DNA of 41,944 nt from Collinsella aerofaciens (GCF_009876115.1 NZ_WWSY01000018.1:1-41944), one strand, 5' to 3'. Shown: positions 32,951-41,893, counted from the stretch's first letter. A program made the numbers and translations. The notes: generated by a model not told the origin, from the letters alone.

Positions 32951-33070
32951 ATGGATTGGATTAACGAGCCGGAGGAAGGCGTTGCACCCGCGTGCGGCAA
33001 CTGCTTCTTCTACGCGCACGGGGGATGCACGAAGAGGTGCCCCAATCAGTCCTGCACGTTCCGTTTCTAG
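32951..33070 (+). CDS. Putative RiPP precursor 1, 39 residues with five cysteines
   Basis: MDWINEPEEGVAPA forms a short acidic leader-like start. It is followed by a core with Cys at 15, 18, 26, 30 and 35 (CGNCFFYAHGGC, then TKRCPNQSC, ending TFRF). AAAGGAGGGAGAG precedes the ATG. The next gene encodes a peptide with all five cysteines at the same places. A radical SAM/SPASM enzyme with a PqqD-like N-terminus and ABC transporters follow in the same direction. Together this points to a radical-SAM-modified thioether peptide. I do not recognise the peptide family. Confidence 0.72.
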   Translation: MDWINEPEEGVAPACGNCFFYAHGGCTKRCPNQSCTFRF

Positions 33071-33116
33071 GGGGCAGAGATGAACTGGCTTTCTACCGCG
33101 AAAGGAGGGGAATGAA

Positions 33117-33236
33117 ATGGAATGGATTACCGAGCCGTCAGCCGGGGCTGAGCCCATGTGCAACAATTGCTTCTTTTACGCGCACGGCAGCTGCAGCACC
33201 AAGTGTTCTTCACAGGAGTGCACTATCCGCTTTTAG
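33117..33236 (+). CDS. Putative RiPP precursor 2, 39 residues with five cysteines
   Basis: This peptide has the same length as precursor 1 and aligns without gaps: W3, I4, E6, P7, G10, P13, the five Cys, FFYAHG (19-24), Q33, T36, R38 and F39 are shared. The stretch from residue 27 to 34 varies most. The ATG at 33117 follows AAAGGAGGGG; an out-of-frame ATG lies at 33112. The last codons form one arm of a hairpin. Tandem precursors that keep their cysteines while other positions drift suggest selection on the modified product. Confidence 0.72.
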   Translation: MEWITEPSAGAEPMCNNCFFYAHGSCSTKCSSQECTIRF

Positions 33237-33264
33237 CGGATAGTGCACGCCGTACGGCGTGCAC
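33218..33264 (+). promoter_or_regulatory. Overlapping alternative hairpins after the precursor genes
   Basis: A 14-bp perfect hairpin with loop TTT (33218-33231 with 33235-33248) overlaps the precursor 2 stop codon. Its right arm shares GTGCAC with a perfect 22-bp palindrome (33243-33264). The two cannot form together. They may set the ratio of peptide to transporter mRNA. Confidence 0.65.
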
Positions 33265-33401
33265 AGACTGTTCAAAGATATTTTGGCCAGCAGCGCCTGA
33301 GGGGCGATGTGGCATTGCAATATGGGGGGCGAACCGACGTTACCTATAACCCCGCACAATTGCCATGTCGTCCCTTTTTATTGACGGGGAGGATGTCGTC
33401 C

Positions 33402-34322
33402 ATGCGGGAAGTCCCAGTTGAATTGCGTGCCATATCCAAGAGATATGGCGGGTTTGAAGCGGTTAAATCAGTCTCGTTCTCTTTAATGGAAGGCGAGCTG
33501 TGTGCACTCATTGGGGAGAATGGTGCCGGCAAGAGCACGTTAATTCGATTGATCACGGGGCTTTCGGAGCCATCGTCAGGAACGATCTCGATGTTTGGGC
33601 AAACCGGGAGACGTGAAATACGGAGCTGCAGGGAAAGGCTGGGTTATATGTCCGACCTCAATGCTTCGTATCCTAATCTGACCGCGCGAGACAACTTGGT
33701 CGTTCGCTGTATTGAGTGGGGGCTTCCCACCAATCGTTCCATCGACGGTGTGTTATCAACCGTCGGTTTGGGGGAGGCCGGCGGGAAGAAAGTGAAGAAC
33801 TTCTCAATGGGAATGAGGAGGCGTCTCGATCTGGCCATAGCGTTGCTGGGCGATCCGGAGCTGTTGATCCTGGACGAGCCGACAAACGGCCTGGATCCGA
33901 TGGGGATAGTCGAAGTAAGAAAAATCCTTACGCATCTTAACAAAGATCAAGGTAAAACGATTCTCGTATCCAGCCACAATCTTGAGGAGATGCACAAGCT
34001 GGCAACTGATTACCTCTTCATAAGTCATGGTCGCCTCATTCGAAGGATGACCGCACCTCAGCTGGAAAAGTCATGCCGCGGTGGTTTCGTGTTGCATGTG
34101 GACGATCTGGAGCGAACGAGATCGGTTCTCGGAGATGAGACCTCACATTCTTTTCTGCCGGACGGCAGCGTCCTTATGCGCTATGAGGAGAAAAAGGAAG
34201 GGCGGGGCATTGCAATCGAAGCGCTCTCGACCGCAGGTGTGAGGGTTGCGGAGGCGTATTCTCATAGGAAGAGCCTTGAGGAGTTTTATTCGGAGCTCAT
34301 CGGTCGAGAGAGCGAGCTGTGA
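33402..34322 (+). CDS. ABC transporter ATP-binding protein
   Basis: This 306-residue ATPase is of the drug/bacitracin-resistance type. Walker A is GENGAGKST near residue 40, the signature is FSMGMRRRLDLAIALL, Walker B is LLILDEPTNGLDP, and the switch is SSHNLEEM. A C-terminal extension of about 85 residues follows, as in BcrA-like proteins. The ATG at 33402 is chosen with GGGGAGG upstream; the ATG at 33393 touches that site. It pairs with the two permeases that follow. Role may be export of, or immunity to, the peptide. Confidence 0.88.
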   Translation: MREVPVELRAISKRYGGFEAVKSVSFSLMEGELCALIGENGAGKSTLIRLITGLSEPSSGTISMFGQTGRREIRSCRERLGYMSDLNASYPNLTARDNLVVRCIEWGLPTNRSIDGVLSTVGLGEAGGKKVKNFSMGMRRRLDLAIALLGDPELLILDEPTNGLDPMGIVEVRKILTHLNKDQGKTILVSSHNLEEMHKLATDYLFISHGRLIRRMTAPQLEKSCRGGFVLHVDDLERTRSVLGDETSHSFLPDGSVLMRYEEKKEGRGIAIEALSTAGVRVAEAYSHRKSLEEFYSELIGRESEL

Positions 34323-35140
34323 TGAAACGCGAGTTCATCTCAGCTTTTCGGAGCGAGGTATGGTTGCTCGCCAGGCACCCGGCGACCGCTCTGATGATTG
34401 CGCTTGCGGCTGTGCTGTATGTGGTTGCGGCTGCGACTTCGTCTGAGGTGCTGATCATGGTCGCCGGTGATGACCCGTATACGCTTGGAGGGGCTATAGG
34501 TTTTATTGGAAACCTAGTGGATGCAGGGGACGTTTTGGGCTCTGTTGCCCGGACGTCTTTTGCGTCTACAGTGGTCTGGATTCCGGTGACGATTCTCTAC
34601 GCGGTTTACGCTACGTCGAGAGACTTTGAATCCGTGGCTTACGCCGTATCGAGATCGCGAGGGGTGTCGCAGGCGGCGATTGTGATCACGAAGCTGTTGG
34701 TGAACTGCACTCTGGTCGGTGCCGTGTATCTTCTTTCTACGACTGCGCTGTATTTAACCAAGATGGCCCAATGGGACGTTGGGGCCTCGTGCTCAGGGTT
34801 TGCCCAATTTGTATCGATTGCGCTGATGATCGCGCTGCTGCTCATTTCGATGTACGCCGCTACCTTCGCCCTGTATTTGCTCACGAGGAGTGTGGTGGCG
34901 AGCAGCGTCGTTGCAATAGCGGTTTCGACATTTGTGATGGTGTGGTTCCCAAGTACATACGGAAGCGGTCAGCCCAGCTTGCTGCTCATGCTCTCGCCCG
35001 TGTATTACCTGATGAACCTGTGTTCCCTGAGTATGCAGAATGTTGGTGTAATTCAGGTTTTGCTGTATGCGGGCGGCACTGTGCTTGTGTCGGTTGGAGT
35101 TGCGCTCGTCTCGCTATTTGTAAGGACGGCGGTTCGATGA
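34322..35140 (+). CDS. ABC-2 type permease 1
   Basis: This 272-residue protein has about six hydrophobic helices with the ABC-2 layout: cytoplasmic start KREFISAFRSEVWLLARHP, a large first extracytoplasmic loop, and a closing pair of helices. The ATG overlaps the stop of the ATPase gene by one base, indicating coupled translation. Confidence 0.8.
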   Translation: MKREFISAFRSEVWLLARHPATALMIALAAVLYVVAAATSSEVLIMVAGDDPYTLGGAIGFIGNLVDAGDVLGSVARTSFASTVVWIPVTILYAVYATSRDFESVAYAVSRSRGVSQAAIVITKLLVNCTLVGAVYLLSTTALYLTKMAQWDVGASCSGFAQFVSIALMIALLLISMYAATFALYLLTRSVVASSVVAIAVSTFVMVWFPSTYGSGQPSLLLMLSPVYYLMNLCSLSMQNVGVIQVLLYAGGTVLVSVGVALVSLFVRTAVR

Positions 35141-35925
35141 ATCTTGGGATGTCGGTCAGGGCGGAACTGTTCCGCGCAAGGAGAATGAAACTCGCCGTGA
35201 TAATAGCGCTGATGTATTTGGGCATCGCGGGGATTTATGTGTTTGCCGGGTCCGGCGCATGGGTCTCCGCAGGGGGAGAGGGCCAGTTCTTTGGCTTTTC
35301 CGCCGATCCGGGCTATCTTTTCTCGATAGGGGTTGGGCCAACGGGTATCTCTTCCTGGCTAAGTGTCGTCTCCATGGCGCATACGGTGTTCTTCCCAATC
35401 GTCTCTGTTGTTGTGGCGGGGACGCTATTCGGTGATGCGACGAGCGTGTCGGCAAGGGGAGTTTCGATTGCTCGGGGCTTCCGCAGCTGGCAGCTGTTTG
35501 CGGCAAAGACATTGGCTTGCGAAGTGTATACGCTGTGCCCCTACATCGTGTTTACTCTCGGTGTCGCTGCGGTCTTTGCCGTGTGCTCCGGAAGCGGTCT
35601 AGACAGCCTTACGGTTGGTAATGTGACCTCGGCACTCCTGTCGAATATCGTTATAGACGCCGCTTATACGCTGATGGTTGCGGTTGCATATGAGGTGTTC
35701 AGGATCAGATCTCTTGTGTCGGGAGCCTTGCTGGTCGCAACGTTCGCGGGCCTTGTTATCGCGATGAGTTTCCCAACCGTTTTACCCCCGGTTCACATGG
35801 CTTATTGGATGAGGGCGTGCGGGGCTGCCGGCGGGACGGTCCTGATGGCTGCATGCGGCCATGCGGTCATCGTGTCGCTCGCATGTCTATTGCTGCTTTC
35901 GTGCAGTTTTTATCGAAGAAGGTAG
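35137..35925 (+). CDS. ABC-2 type permease 2
   Basis: This 262-residue membrane protein starts MNLGMSVRAELFRARRMKLA and has about six helices. It is similar in plan to permease 1, with which it probably forms a heterodimer. The start overlaps the upstream stop by four bases. The same frame stays open far upstream within permease 1, but that part is not coding. Confidence 0.78.
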   Translation: MNLGMSVRAELFRARRMKLAVIIALMYLGIAGIYVFAGSGAWVSAGGEGQFFGFSADPGYLFSIGVGPTGISSWLSVVSMAHTVFFPIVSVVVAGTLFGDATSVSARGVSIARGFRSWQLFAAKTLACEVYTLCPYIVFTLGVAAVFAVCSGSGLDSLTVGNVTSALLSNIVIDAAYTLMVAVAYEVFRIRSLVSGALLVATFAGLVIAMSFPTVLPPVHMAYWMRACGAAGGTVLMAACGHAVIVSLACLLLLSCSFYRRR

Positions 35926-35991
35926 TGCGCTGGCGTATGCGCAGCGTCTGAGGGTCGATATGGATTTGATTGGAAATGGAGATGGTGCGAA

Positions 35992-37289
35992 GTGAAACTG
36001 TCGCAATTTAATGTGGTGCATGAACATAACGGAAGTCTTCTTATCATGAATGCGCGAACCGGCGGCATCCTGTCGTTAAATCCGGAATACGCGCAGAAAT
36101 TCAAAAGGATTCAAGAAGGGGACGTTCGGGATGCCGATGATCTTGTCGCGGAGCTGATAAGGGGAGGCATCCTAGTCAATGAGGAGAGGGACGAGCTTGG
36201 GGAGATCAGGTTGCAAAGTCGCGCCGCGCGCTTTGCGAATACTGCTCTGTCCCTTACCATTGCGCCAACGATGGCTTGCAACTTTTGCTGTCCCTACTGC
36301 TATGAAAAGGGACAGGCGTACACGACGATGGCGAGGAGGTTTTGACACAGCTCTCCAAGTTCGTGAAAGATTACTATCCTGGTATCGCAAGTCTCTCAGT
36401 TGGATGGTACGGCGGCGAGCCTCTGCTCGGAATGAAGATGATCGAACGGATTACGTCGGATCTGAAAGATGTCGTGGGGCCAACGTGTGAATATTCCGCA
36501 TCGATAGTGACAAATGGCTATCTGCTGACGCCTGATGTTGCAAGGAGGCTCGCGGCATGTGGTGTGACGAGCGCGCAAGTGACTATAGATGGATCGAAGT
36601 CGGATCACGATTCGAGAAGGATTCTTCACGACGGAAGCCCTACATACGAACGTATTCTCAAGAACGTCAAAGAGTGTGCCGACATCATCGATATTTCGAT
36701 AAGGAGCAACGTCGACAAGACCAACATCGAGGCCGCTCAAGAGCTATTGGATTATCTCGAGCTAAATGGCCTGATGAATAAGGTTCACTTCTATTTAGCC
36801 CCTGTTGACGATATCAATCAGGTATGTGCGAACGACAGCCACTGCTTTACTGTAAAAGAGTTCTCGTATGAGGAGACTGAGTTTTATAAAAGGGCAATTG
36901 CGCGGGGCTTCAAAGTTCAACCTTTTGGTGGGACGAATTTCGGGATATGTTGCGCCGTTGGAATCAATTCGTACGTGGTTGACCCTGTCGGCGATTTGTA
37001 TAAGTGCTGGGATGACATTGGAATGAAGGAGCGGAGGGTCGGAACTATTTTCGAGCCGCCAATGTTGAGCAAGAACATGATTAAGTGGATGGCATATGAG
37101 CCGGATGACCCGGAATGCCAAGAGTGCTTCGCTTTTCCCATGTGCATGGGAGGATGCCCCAACCACGCCTTAAACGGTGAGGGGAAACGTTGCGTTTCCT
37201 TCCGGTATGATGCCGAGCAAAAAATGTTGCTCTCCCAGATGATGAATGCGGCAAAACGGGGTGCGAGGCAAAATGAGGCGGATGCTTAA
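35992..37289 (+). pseudogene. Radical SAM/SPASM peptide maturase, interrupted by one frameshift
   Basis: Residues 1-75 look like a PqqD-like peptide-recognition domain. CNFCCPYC follows, with the CxxxCxxC iron-sulfur ligands at Cys96, 100 and 103. The frame stops at 36343, and the rest of the enzyme continues from about 36332 in the -1 frame (LSVGWYGGEPLLG, QVTIDGSKSDHD), ending in a SPASM-like Cys set (GICCAVG, YKCWDD, CQECFAFPMCMGGCP). Adding one G at 36330-36331 restores TTMGEEVLTQLSKFV. So it is either a real mutation or a sequencing error; otherwise the enzyme (about 432 residues) looks intact. Its role would be thioether formation in the five-Cys peptides. Confidence 0.85.
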
Positions 37290-38907
37290 TCTCTGTAGGA
37301 AATATATACTGGGCGGTCGATTCTACGCCTATCTTGTCGTAACAGTTTTGGTCGGGCTGCTTGCGCTTGCGGGTCCCTTTCTTACCGGCATGGTAGTAAA
37401 CCAACTGGCGATGCCGGCCAGCGCCGATTTTGCCGCCGTTCTCGTTTGTTGCCTTATTTTGGTTGCGGTCCAGGCGGTTCGAGCGGGACTAGTGTATTGC
37501 TCAGAGATGCTGTACATCAACCTTCAGTCGCATGCGGGGTTCGGCTTAAATGCGGATACGCTTGAGCACGTGAAGCACCTTCCCCAGGCATTCTTCGAGG
37601 GCTTCAATGCGTCGTATTATAACCAGCAAATCAATCACGACGCTAATGACCTTGTCATCTTCGTAATCAACTCGGTTGTGGGGGTTTCAAGCAACGTTGT
37701 CACCCTTTTGTTCGCCCTGTTTGTTCTCGGTAGCCTGAATATTAAACTGAGTGTGGTCTGCCTTGTTCTTGCGGCAGCGAGTGCCGCTTTTTATGCGGTT
37801 TCACGCGCGAGGCTGTTTGAGAGAAGTTTTGACGTACAAGAGCAGAGCGCGAGGTTTTTTTCCTGTCTACAAGATCAGTTGGAGAAAGTTGATTTCATTC
37901 GCAAACATGCTTTGTTCGATAAGTTCCGCGCTGTACTGGTCGAAGCTTTTAATGGGCTCTATCCAACGATGAGAGCAAATCAGGAAGTAGGGTCTAGATT
38001 TACCTTTGGCAACGCGTTGGTCGCTTCCACCGCTCAAGGATGTCTTCTTGTTGTGGGCGCGGCTGAAGTGATGGGCGGGAGACTGTTGCCGGGTTTTCTC
38101 GTGACTGCCGTCGGATATTATTCGAACTTAAGCTCAGCGGTACAGTATTTGTTGGGCTGGGGGAGGGATTACCAGACTAATCGCGTATGCTATGAGCGGC
38201 TGAAAAGAATTTGGGATGTCCCGGTTGAAGCGAATGGCAAATTGGCGCTTGATCCGATTGAGGAAATCCGTCTTGAGAACATCAAGCTACGTTATCCAGG
38301 GGCGGAAAGGGTCGCTTTAAGCATTGAGGGGCTCGTGTTTTCCAGGGGTCGGCTATATGGAATCTCGGGGCCGAATGGTTCGGGGAAGAGCTCGCTGCTG
38401 TCAGTGATATTGGGGTTATATCCAGATGACACAGAAGGGGCCGTTCGCTACGACGGGGTGTCACAGCGTTGCATCGACCGATACGCATTGCGGCGGTGTC
38501 GAGTCAGCATTACGGAGCAAGAACCCCCTATCGTTGAGGGGACGATTCTCGATAATCTTACGCTGCTTTCTGATGATTACGAGATGGATAAGCTGAATCG
38601 GATGCTTGCCATATTGGGGCTAGACGAAATGATTGCCTCTGTGGAGAACGGGGCAGCGGCGATGCTTGACGGCGGGAAAGGAGGGGTGTCCGGCGGGGAG
38701 AAGCAAAAGATTGCAATTGTGAGACAGCTGTTGAAATCGCCGGACGTTATGCTTTTTGATGAACCGACCTCAGCACTTGATGCGAAGAGTCGAGGCGCGC
38801 TGATCAAATTGCTTCACGAAGTTAAGAGAGACCATATTGTAATCGTTGTCACTCATGACGAGGAGATGCTTGCCGCCTGTGACGAGGTCATTTCGATGCC
38901 TGGATGA
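37273..38907 (+). CDS. ABC exporter, transmembrane-ATPase fusion
   Basis: This 544-residue half-transporter has an N-terminal domain of about six helices (residues about 10-310) and an ATPase domain with GPNGSGKSS, VSGGEKQKIAIVRQLL, VMLFDEPTSALD and VTHDEEM. It lacks a C39 leader-peptidase domain, so leader removal would need another protease. ATG 37273 has GAGG five bases upstream; ATGs at 37246 and 37282 are alternatives. It overlaps the end of the radical SAM gene by 17 bases. It is the likely exporter of the mature peptide. Confidence 0.88.
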   Translation: MRRMLNLCRKYILGGRFYAYLVVTVLVGLLALAGPFLTGMVVNQLAMPASADFAAVLVCCLILVAVQAVRAGLVYCSEMLYINLQSHAGFGLNADTLEHVKHLPQAFFEGFNASYYNQQINHDANDLVIFVINSVVGVSSNVVTLLFALFVLGSLNIKLSVVCLVLAAASAAFYAVSRARLFERSFDVQEQSARFFSCLQDQLEKVDFIRKHALFDKFRAVLVEAFNGLYPTMRANQEVGSRFTFGNALVASTAQGCLLVVGAAEVMGGRLLPGFLVTAVGYYSNLSSAVQYLLGWGRDYQTNRVCYERLKRIWDVPVEANGKLALDPIEEIRLENIKLRYPGAERVALSIEGLVFSRGRLYGISGPNGSGKSSLLSVILGLYPDDTEGAVRYDGVSQRCIDRYALRRCRVSITEQEPPIVEGTILDNLTLLSDDYEMDKLNRMLAILGLDEMIASVENGAAAMLDGGKGGVSGGEKQKIAIVRQLLKSPDVMLFDEPTSALDAKSRGALIKLLHEVKRDHIVIVVTHDEEMLAACDEVISMPG

Positions 38908-39041
38908 TTATCGGATTGTGACGTTGAAGACCAAGAAGCTCGAAATGGCGTGGATTATGGGTAGGTCTACGGGTGCGCCGTCGGTGTCCTGAGACTCAGC
39001 CGCTCGGCAAGAAGGTTTTATAGCGTGTTTGCCCAGGGGGG

Positions 39042-39080
39042 GGTCCCTTTGTCCGGTAGTGACAAAGGGACCTTTCTTTT
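39042..39080 (+). terminator. Terminator after the peptide operon
   Basis: GGTCCCTTTGTC (39042-39053) pairs perfectly with GACAAAGGGACC (39061-39072), followed by TTTCTTTT. The stretch 38908-39041 before it shows no gene. Confidence 0.88.
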
Positions 39081-39149
39081 GCTCCCCTCTTGCGGCGGAG
39101 GGGGACACCATGCGCCTATGCAGGACGAACTGCGCGTTCTTGTCGAATG

Positions 39150-39637
39150 ATGGGCTATGTGTAGAGATGATGGTCTCGGGTAGAGGCCGTGTCGCACTCG
39201 GCTGCGACGAACCAGGCATTCAATCTTCATCCGGGAGGGCCTTGGCAAGACGAGCAGGGCGAAGACCTTGGCGACGTTCGAGGGCCGTGTGACGCCCGGC
39301 TCCACGCTCATCCACGACATGGAGGGCGCGCACATGACGCTTGTCAACAAGCTGTCACTGAAGAGCCAGCGCTACAACGCGAAGCTGCTCAAGTGCGTTC
39401 CCGACGGCCAGAACCCGCTGGGGCCCGTGAACCGGATGCGCTACTTCATGCAGAGCTTCCTGAGGGTTCACCCCGGCTCCAACCGGGACGACATGCAGGG
39501 CTGTGGCTATGAGTCCGCCCGAGGACAAGCTTGAGAAGGTCGCGATGGTGCTCGATCGGGCAATGCGATACCCGAAAACGCTCAGGTTCAGGCAGTTCTA
39601 TGCAAGAAGGCCCAGCTCAGATGAGTTCGACGAGTAA
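39150..39637 (+). pseudogene. IS1595-family (ISXO2-like) transposase remnant
   Basis: Residues GKTSRAKTLATFEGRVTPG, STLIHDMEGAH, YNAKLLKCVPD, NPLGPVNRMRYFMQSFLR and HPGSNRDDMQG are read from about 39236. A frameshift near 39510 leads to MSPPEDKLEKVAMVLDRAMR and KTLRFRQFYARRPSS, ending at 39637. This is the C-terminal half of an ISXO2-type DDE transposase. The N-terminal half is missing or too decayed to follow; the exact left end is uncertain. It marks the right edge of the accessory island. Bases 39638-39802 contain no gene. Confidence 0.75.
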
Positions 39638-39802
39638 TATTTATCAACACAGTGCAAGGGGGATTTTATTTGTATTTCATCCGTGTTGAGCTTCACACGG
39701 TGCGCGACTCATCGCAAACTGGCGGTCGCAGCGGAAAGAAAACCGACTGTAGACGAACGATTGAAATCGGGAGCAGATAGCCACCGGATGCTTTTCGGTC
39801 TC

Positions 39803-40471
39803 CTACGCGTCGACCTCCGCGATTTCTTCTGCGTCTCGCCAAGTTGAAAGGAGCGATGTCGAAAACTCCTTTTCGGTTAGCGTCAAGACATCCTTCACGC
39901 AAAACCCTTTCAATTTGTCAGGAAGCCCAAAGCGTGCTTTTCTCCTAATCGAACTGGCAACTCGCTTCAACGCGGTCTTGTTCTTGTCCTCGTTGTATAC
40001 CAAAACAAAGACGCAGTGCTCGCGAAACCATCTCGTCCTCTTTCCCCACAGGTCCGAGCAGATCAAAACGCTGTCCTTGCACTTCTCGATGAGGGCGTCC
40101 CTTTGGCCAAGATTGATACCAAGCTCTTCGTCATCCTTGGGATTGAGCCTCTTCCCCAGCGTCTCCTTCAGACTGCCGTTCTTAAATTCGACTAGATATA
40201 ACGTTTCCCGGTCGCAATACAGCGCATCGGCGGAGCGCGGGAGTTGCATCCACCTATTGACCTTTTTGCAGTAGCATTCTTTAACAGAGTCAAAATTGAC
40301 AACAGGGAAATCGTCATCCACAAGAGAGACGCTCCCGTCTCTGGATGTTTTGGAGATGGTCGACGTGCAGTCCCTTAGGATACAGGTCCTGCAACGGGAG
40401 CAACCATCGCTGCCATCTGGCACCGCGGGAGAGTTCGGATGAGGGCAGGAGGCGCACAGGTCGCTACTCAA
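39803..40471 (-). CDS. PD-(D/E)XK nuclease-like protein with Cys-rich N-terminus
   Basis: This 222-residue protein has six cysteines near the start (6, 9, 24, 27, 30 and 35), which could bind zinc or an iron-sulfur cluster. Next comes RSADALYCDRETLYLVEFKNG, with Asp82, Glu95 and Lys97 in the order and spacing of PD-(D/E)XK nucleases. The TTG at 40471 is chosen because GGGAGGAG lies seven bases upstream. It overlaps the end of the ATPase gene by eight bases, so translation is coupled. The function is inferred from this motif and the partner; nuclease activity in a defence module is the leading idea. Confidence 0.6.
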   Translation of the reverse strand: MSSDLCASCPHPNSPAVPDGSDGCSRCRTCILRDCTSTISKTSRDGSVSLVDDDFPVVNFDSVKECYCKKVNRWMQLPRSADALYCDRETLYLVEFKNGSLKETLGKRLNPKDDEELGINLGQRDALIEKCKDSVLICSDLWGKRTRWFREHCVFVLVYNEDKNKTALKRVASSIRRKARFGLPDKLKGFCVKDVLTLTEKEFSTSLLSTWRDAEEIAEVDA

Positions 40472-41762
40472 GGCCGTACTCCTCCCTCTCAAGCGTATCA
40501 AAAGGAGCCGCCAGCTTCTCGTAGGCGACCTCAGTCGAGCCGGTTATATCGGCAAAGCGAGAGCGTCCATCAGTGCAGGTCTCCGCAAGATAATATGAGC
40601 ACAATCCATCAACAGCGTGCTTCTTAGAATACACTTCGATCGCATTCAGGAAATATGGACTATGGGTGCTCATTAAGACGTGCATCCCGAGCTCTTTCTG
40701 GAGCAGCACGATTATCTCGGCGAAGGCCAGCTGCCATGCAGGATGAAGATGAATCTCGGGTTCATCGAGGATAATAGTCCCTCCGGCATCTAGCGCGCCG
40801 GACTTCAAGAGCACCTTCATGATGGCGAACGTCTTCAAGCCAGCAGAAAGGTTCCCAGGCTCCAACCCCCGAGCGAAGCCCTCTTCGAGATACGTAAGGT
40901 GACCGCGACTTTCGCTCCTCTCGAAATGCCCCGGACATAAGGAGGAAACCTTGTCCATGAGAACCTTCAGGTGTCGCTCCTTCGCGATCTCTTCGAACAG
41001 CGAGGACTCGCTGTCATCGTTACGGATGGTCGCCTGAATCAAATCTTGCCGCAGCTCCTCCTGGTGTCCAAGGAGGGGCTTGAACCGAAAAGCGGGGCCG
41101 TAGGGTCCTCCGAGAGAATCGATCAGGAACGGGTCGTCCAGATAATGCGCCCTGAATCGCAAAACCCTCCTATCGTGCACCTCCGCCACCTCGTCACTTG
41201 CAACCGAGAAAACCGTAGATGCGTCCTTTATCTGGAGTTCGACCTTCCCGGGCTCTTCGCCGAAAACCGAATTGATCTGGCCGTTGAACTCGCTTCGGAA
41301 CCTGTTTGTCGCAATCGCACGAAATACCTCATCATCGGAGATATCCATGATCTCGATAATCTGATCGGCAACTCCTGCTACGCCATTCGTGAAATCGGAT
41401 TCGATCTCACGGGAGATCTCCTCCCCGTAATACTCCTTTATCTCATCAATAAGCTCGTCCCTCGTGCACTCGCCCGAAAAAACCCTGTCGATGAAACTAT
41501 TCATTCTTCCAGCAGTTCGCCTGTGGCGAGACGTGGAGTCGAGAGGGCTTCCCACATATGCCTTCCTGATGGCGCGCTCAACACTATTGCGCCTCATGCG
41601 GTCGATTTTGTTCTCCGAATCGGACATGCTGTTGAAGGCCGCATAAAGCGCTTTTCCAACCGTGCTTTTCCCCGTCCCGTTCTCCCCGGCGATCACGGCA
41701 ATACCATTAATCTCGATATCGGCCTCAGCGACCCTGCCGATGTTTTTCATCTTGATTTTCAA
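40464..41762 (-). CDS. AAA ATPase (OLD/AAA_15-like)
   Basis: This 432-residue ATPase has Walker A GENGTGKST near residue 27, a long helical insert (about 45-290), and a C-terminal part with LSAGLKTFAIMKVLL, Walker B GGTIILDEPEIHLHPAWQ and the switch MSTHSPYFLNA. This is the SMC/ABC-like pattern of OLD, PtuA and AriA proteins. The Toprim nuclease domain of OLD is absent; the overlapping downstream gene may supply the nuclease. The start is a TTG with GGTGAT seven bases upstream; ATG 41750 has no ribosome binding site. Confidence 0.82.
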   Translation of the reverse strand: MKIKMKNIGRVAEADIEINGIAVIAGENGTGKSTVGKALYAAFNSMSDSENKIDRMRRNSVERAIRKAYVGSPLDSTSRHRRTAGRMNSFIDRVFSGECTRDELIDEIKEYYGEEISREIESDFTNGVAGVADQIIEIMDISDDEVFRAIATNRFRSEFNGQINSVFGEEPGKVELQIKDASTVFSVASDEVAEVHDRRVLRFRAHYLDDPFLIDSLGGPYGPAFRFKPLLGHQEELRQDLIQATIRNDDSESSLFEEIAKERHLKVLMDKVSSLCPGHFERSESRGHLTYLEEGFARGLEPGNLSAGLKTFAIMKVLLKSGALDAGGTIILDEPEIHLHPAWQLAFAEIIVLLQKELGMHVLMSTHSPYFLNAIEVYSKKHAVDGLCSYYLAETCTDGRSRFADITGSTEVAYEKLAAPFDTLEREEYGLE

Positions 41763-41803
41763 TGCATATCACCAGCTCTAAACTCGCGAGACTCAATAGC
41801 TCG

Positions 41804-41809
41804 ATTATC
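41804..41809 (-). promoter_or_regulatory. Possible extended -10 of the ATPase-nuclease operon
   Basis: On the - strand TGCGATAAT is an extended -10 about 40 bases before the TTG start. No good -35 is seen. Confidence 0.35.
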
Positions 41810-41893
41810 GCACAGAGAGATCGACTTCTCGAGGACTCCCTAAATGGAACGCGCGGTGAGGACATGGCCTTGATTCTCATCTTCATTGCAACA

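Noticed and set aside
36306..36312. Programmed -1 frameshift at A AAG GGA in the radical SAM gene
   Set aside because: The heptamer fits the slippery rule, but the product would change TTM to an unlikely sequence, and I see no strong downstream stem. Loss of one G at 36330 explains the break better.
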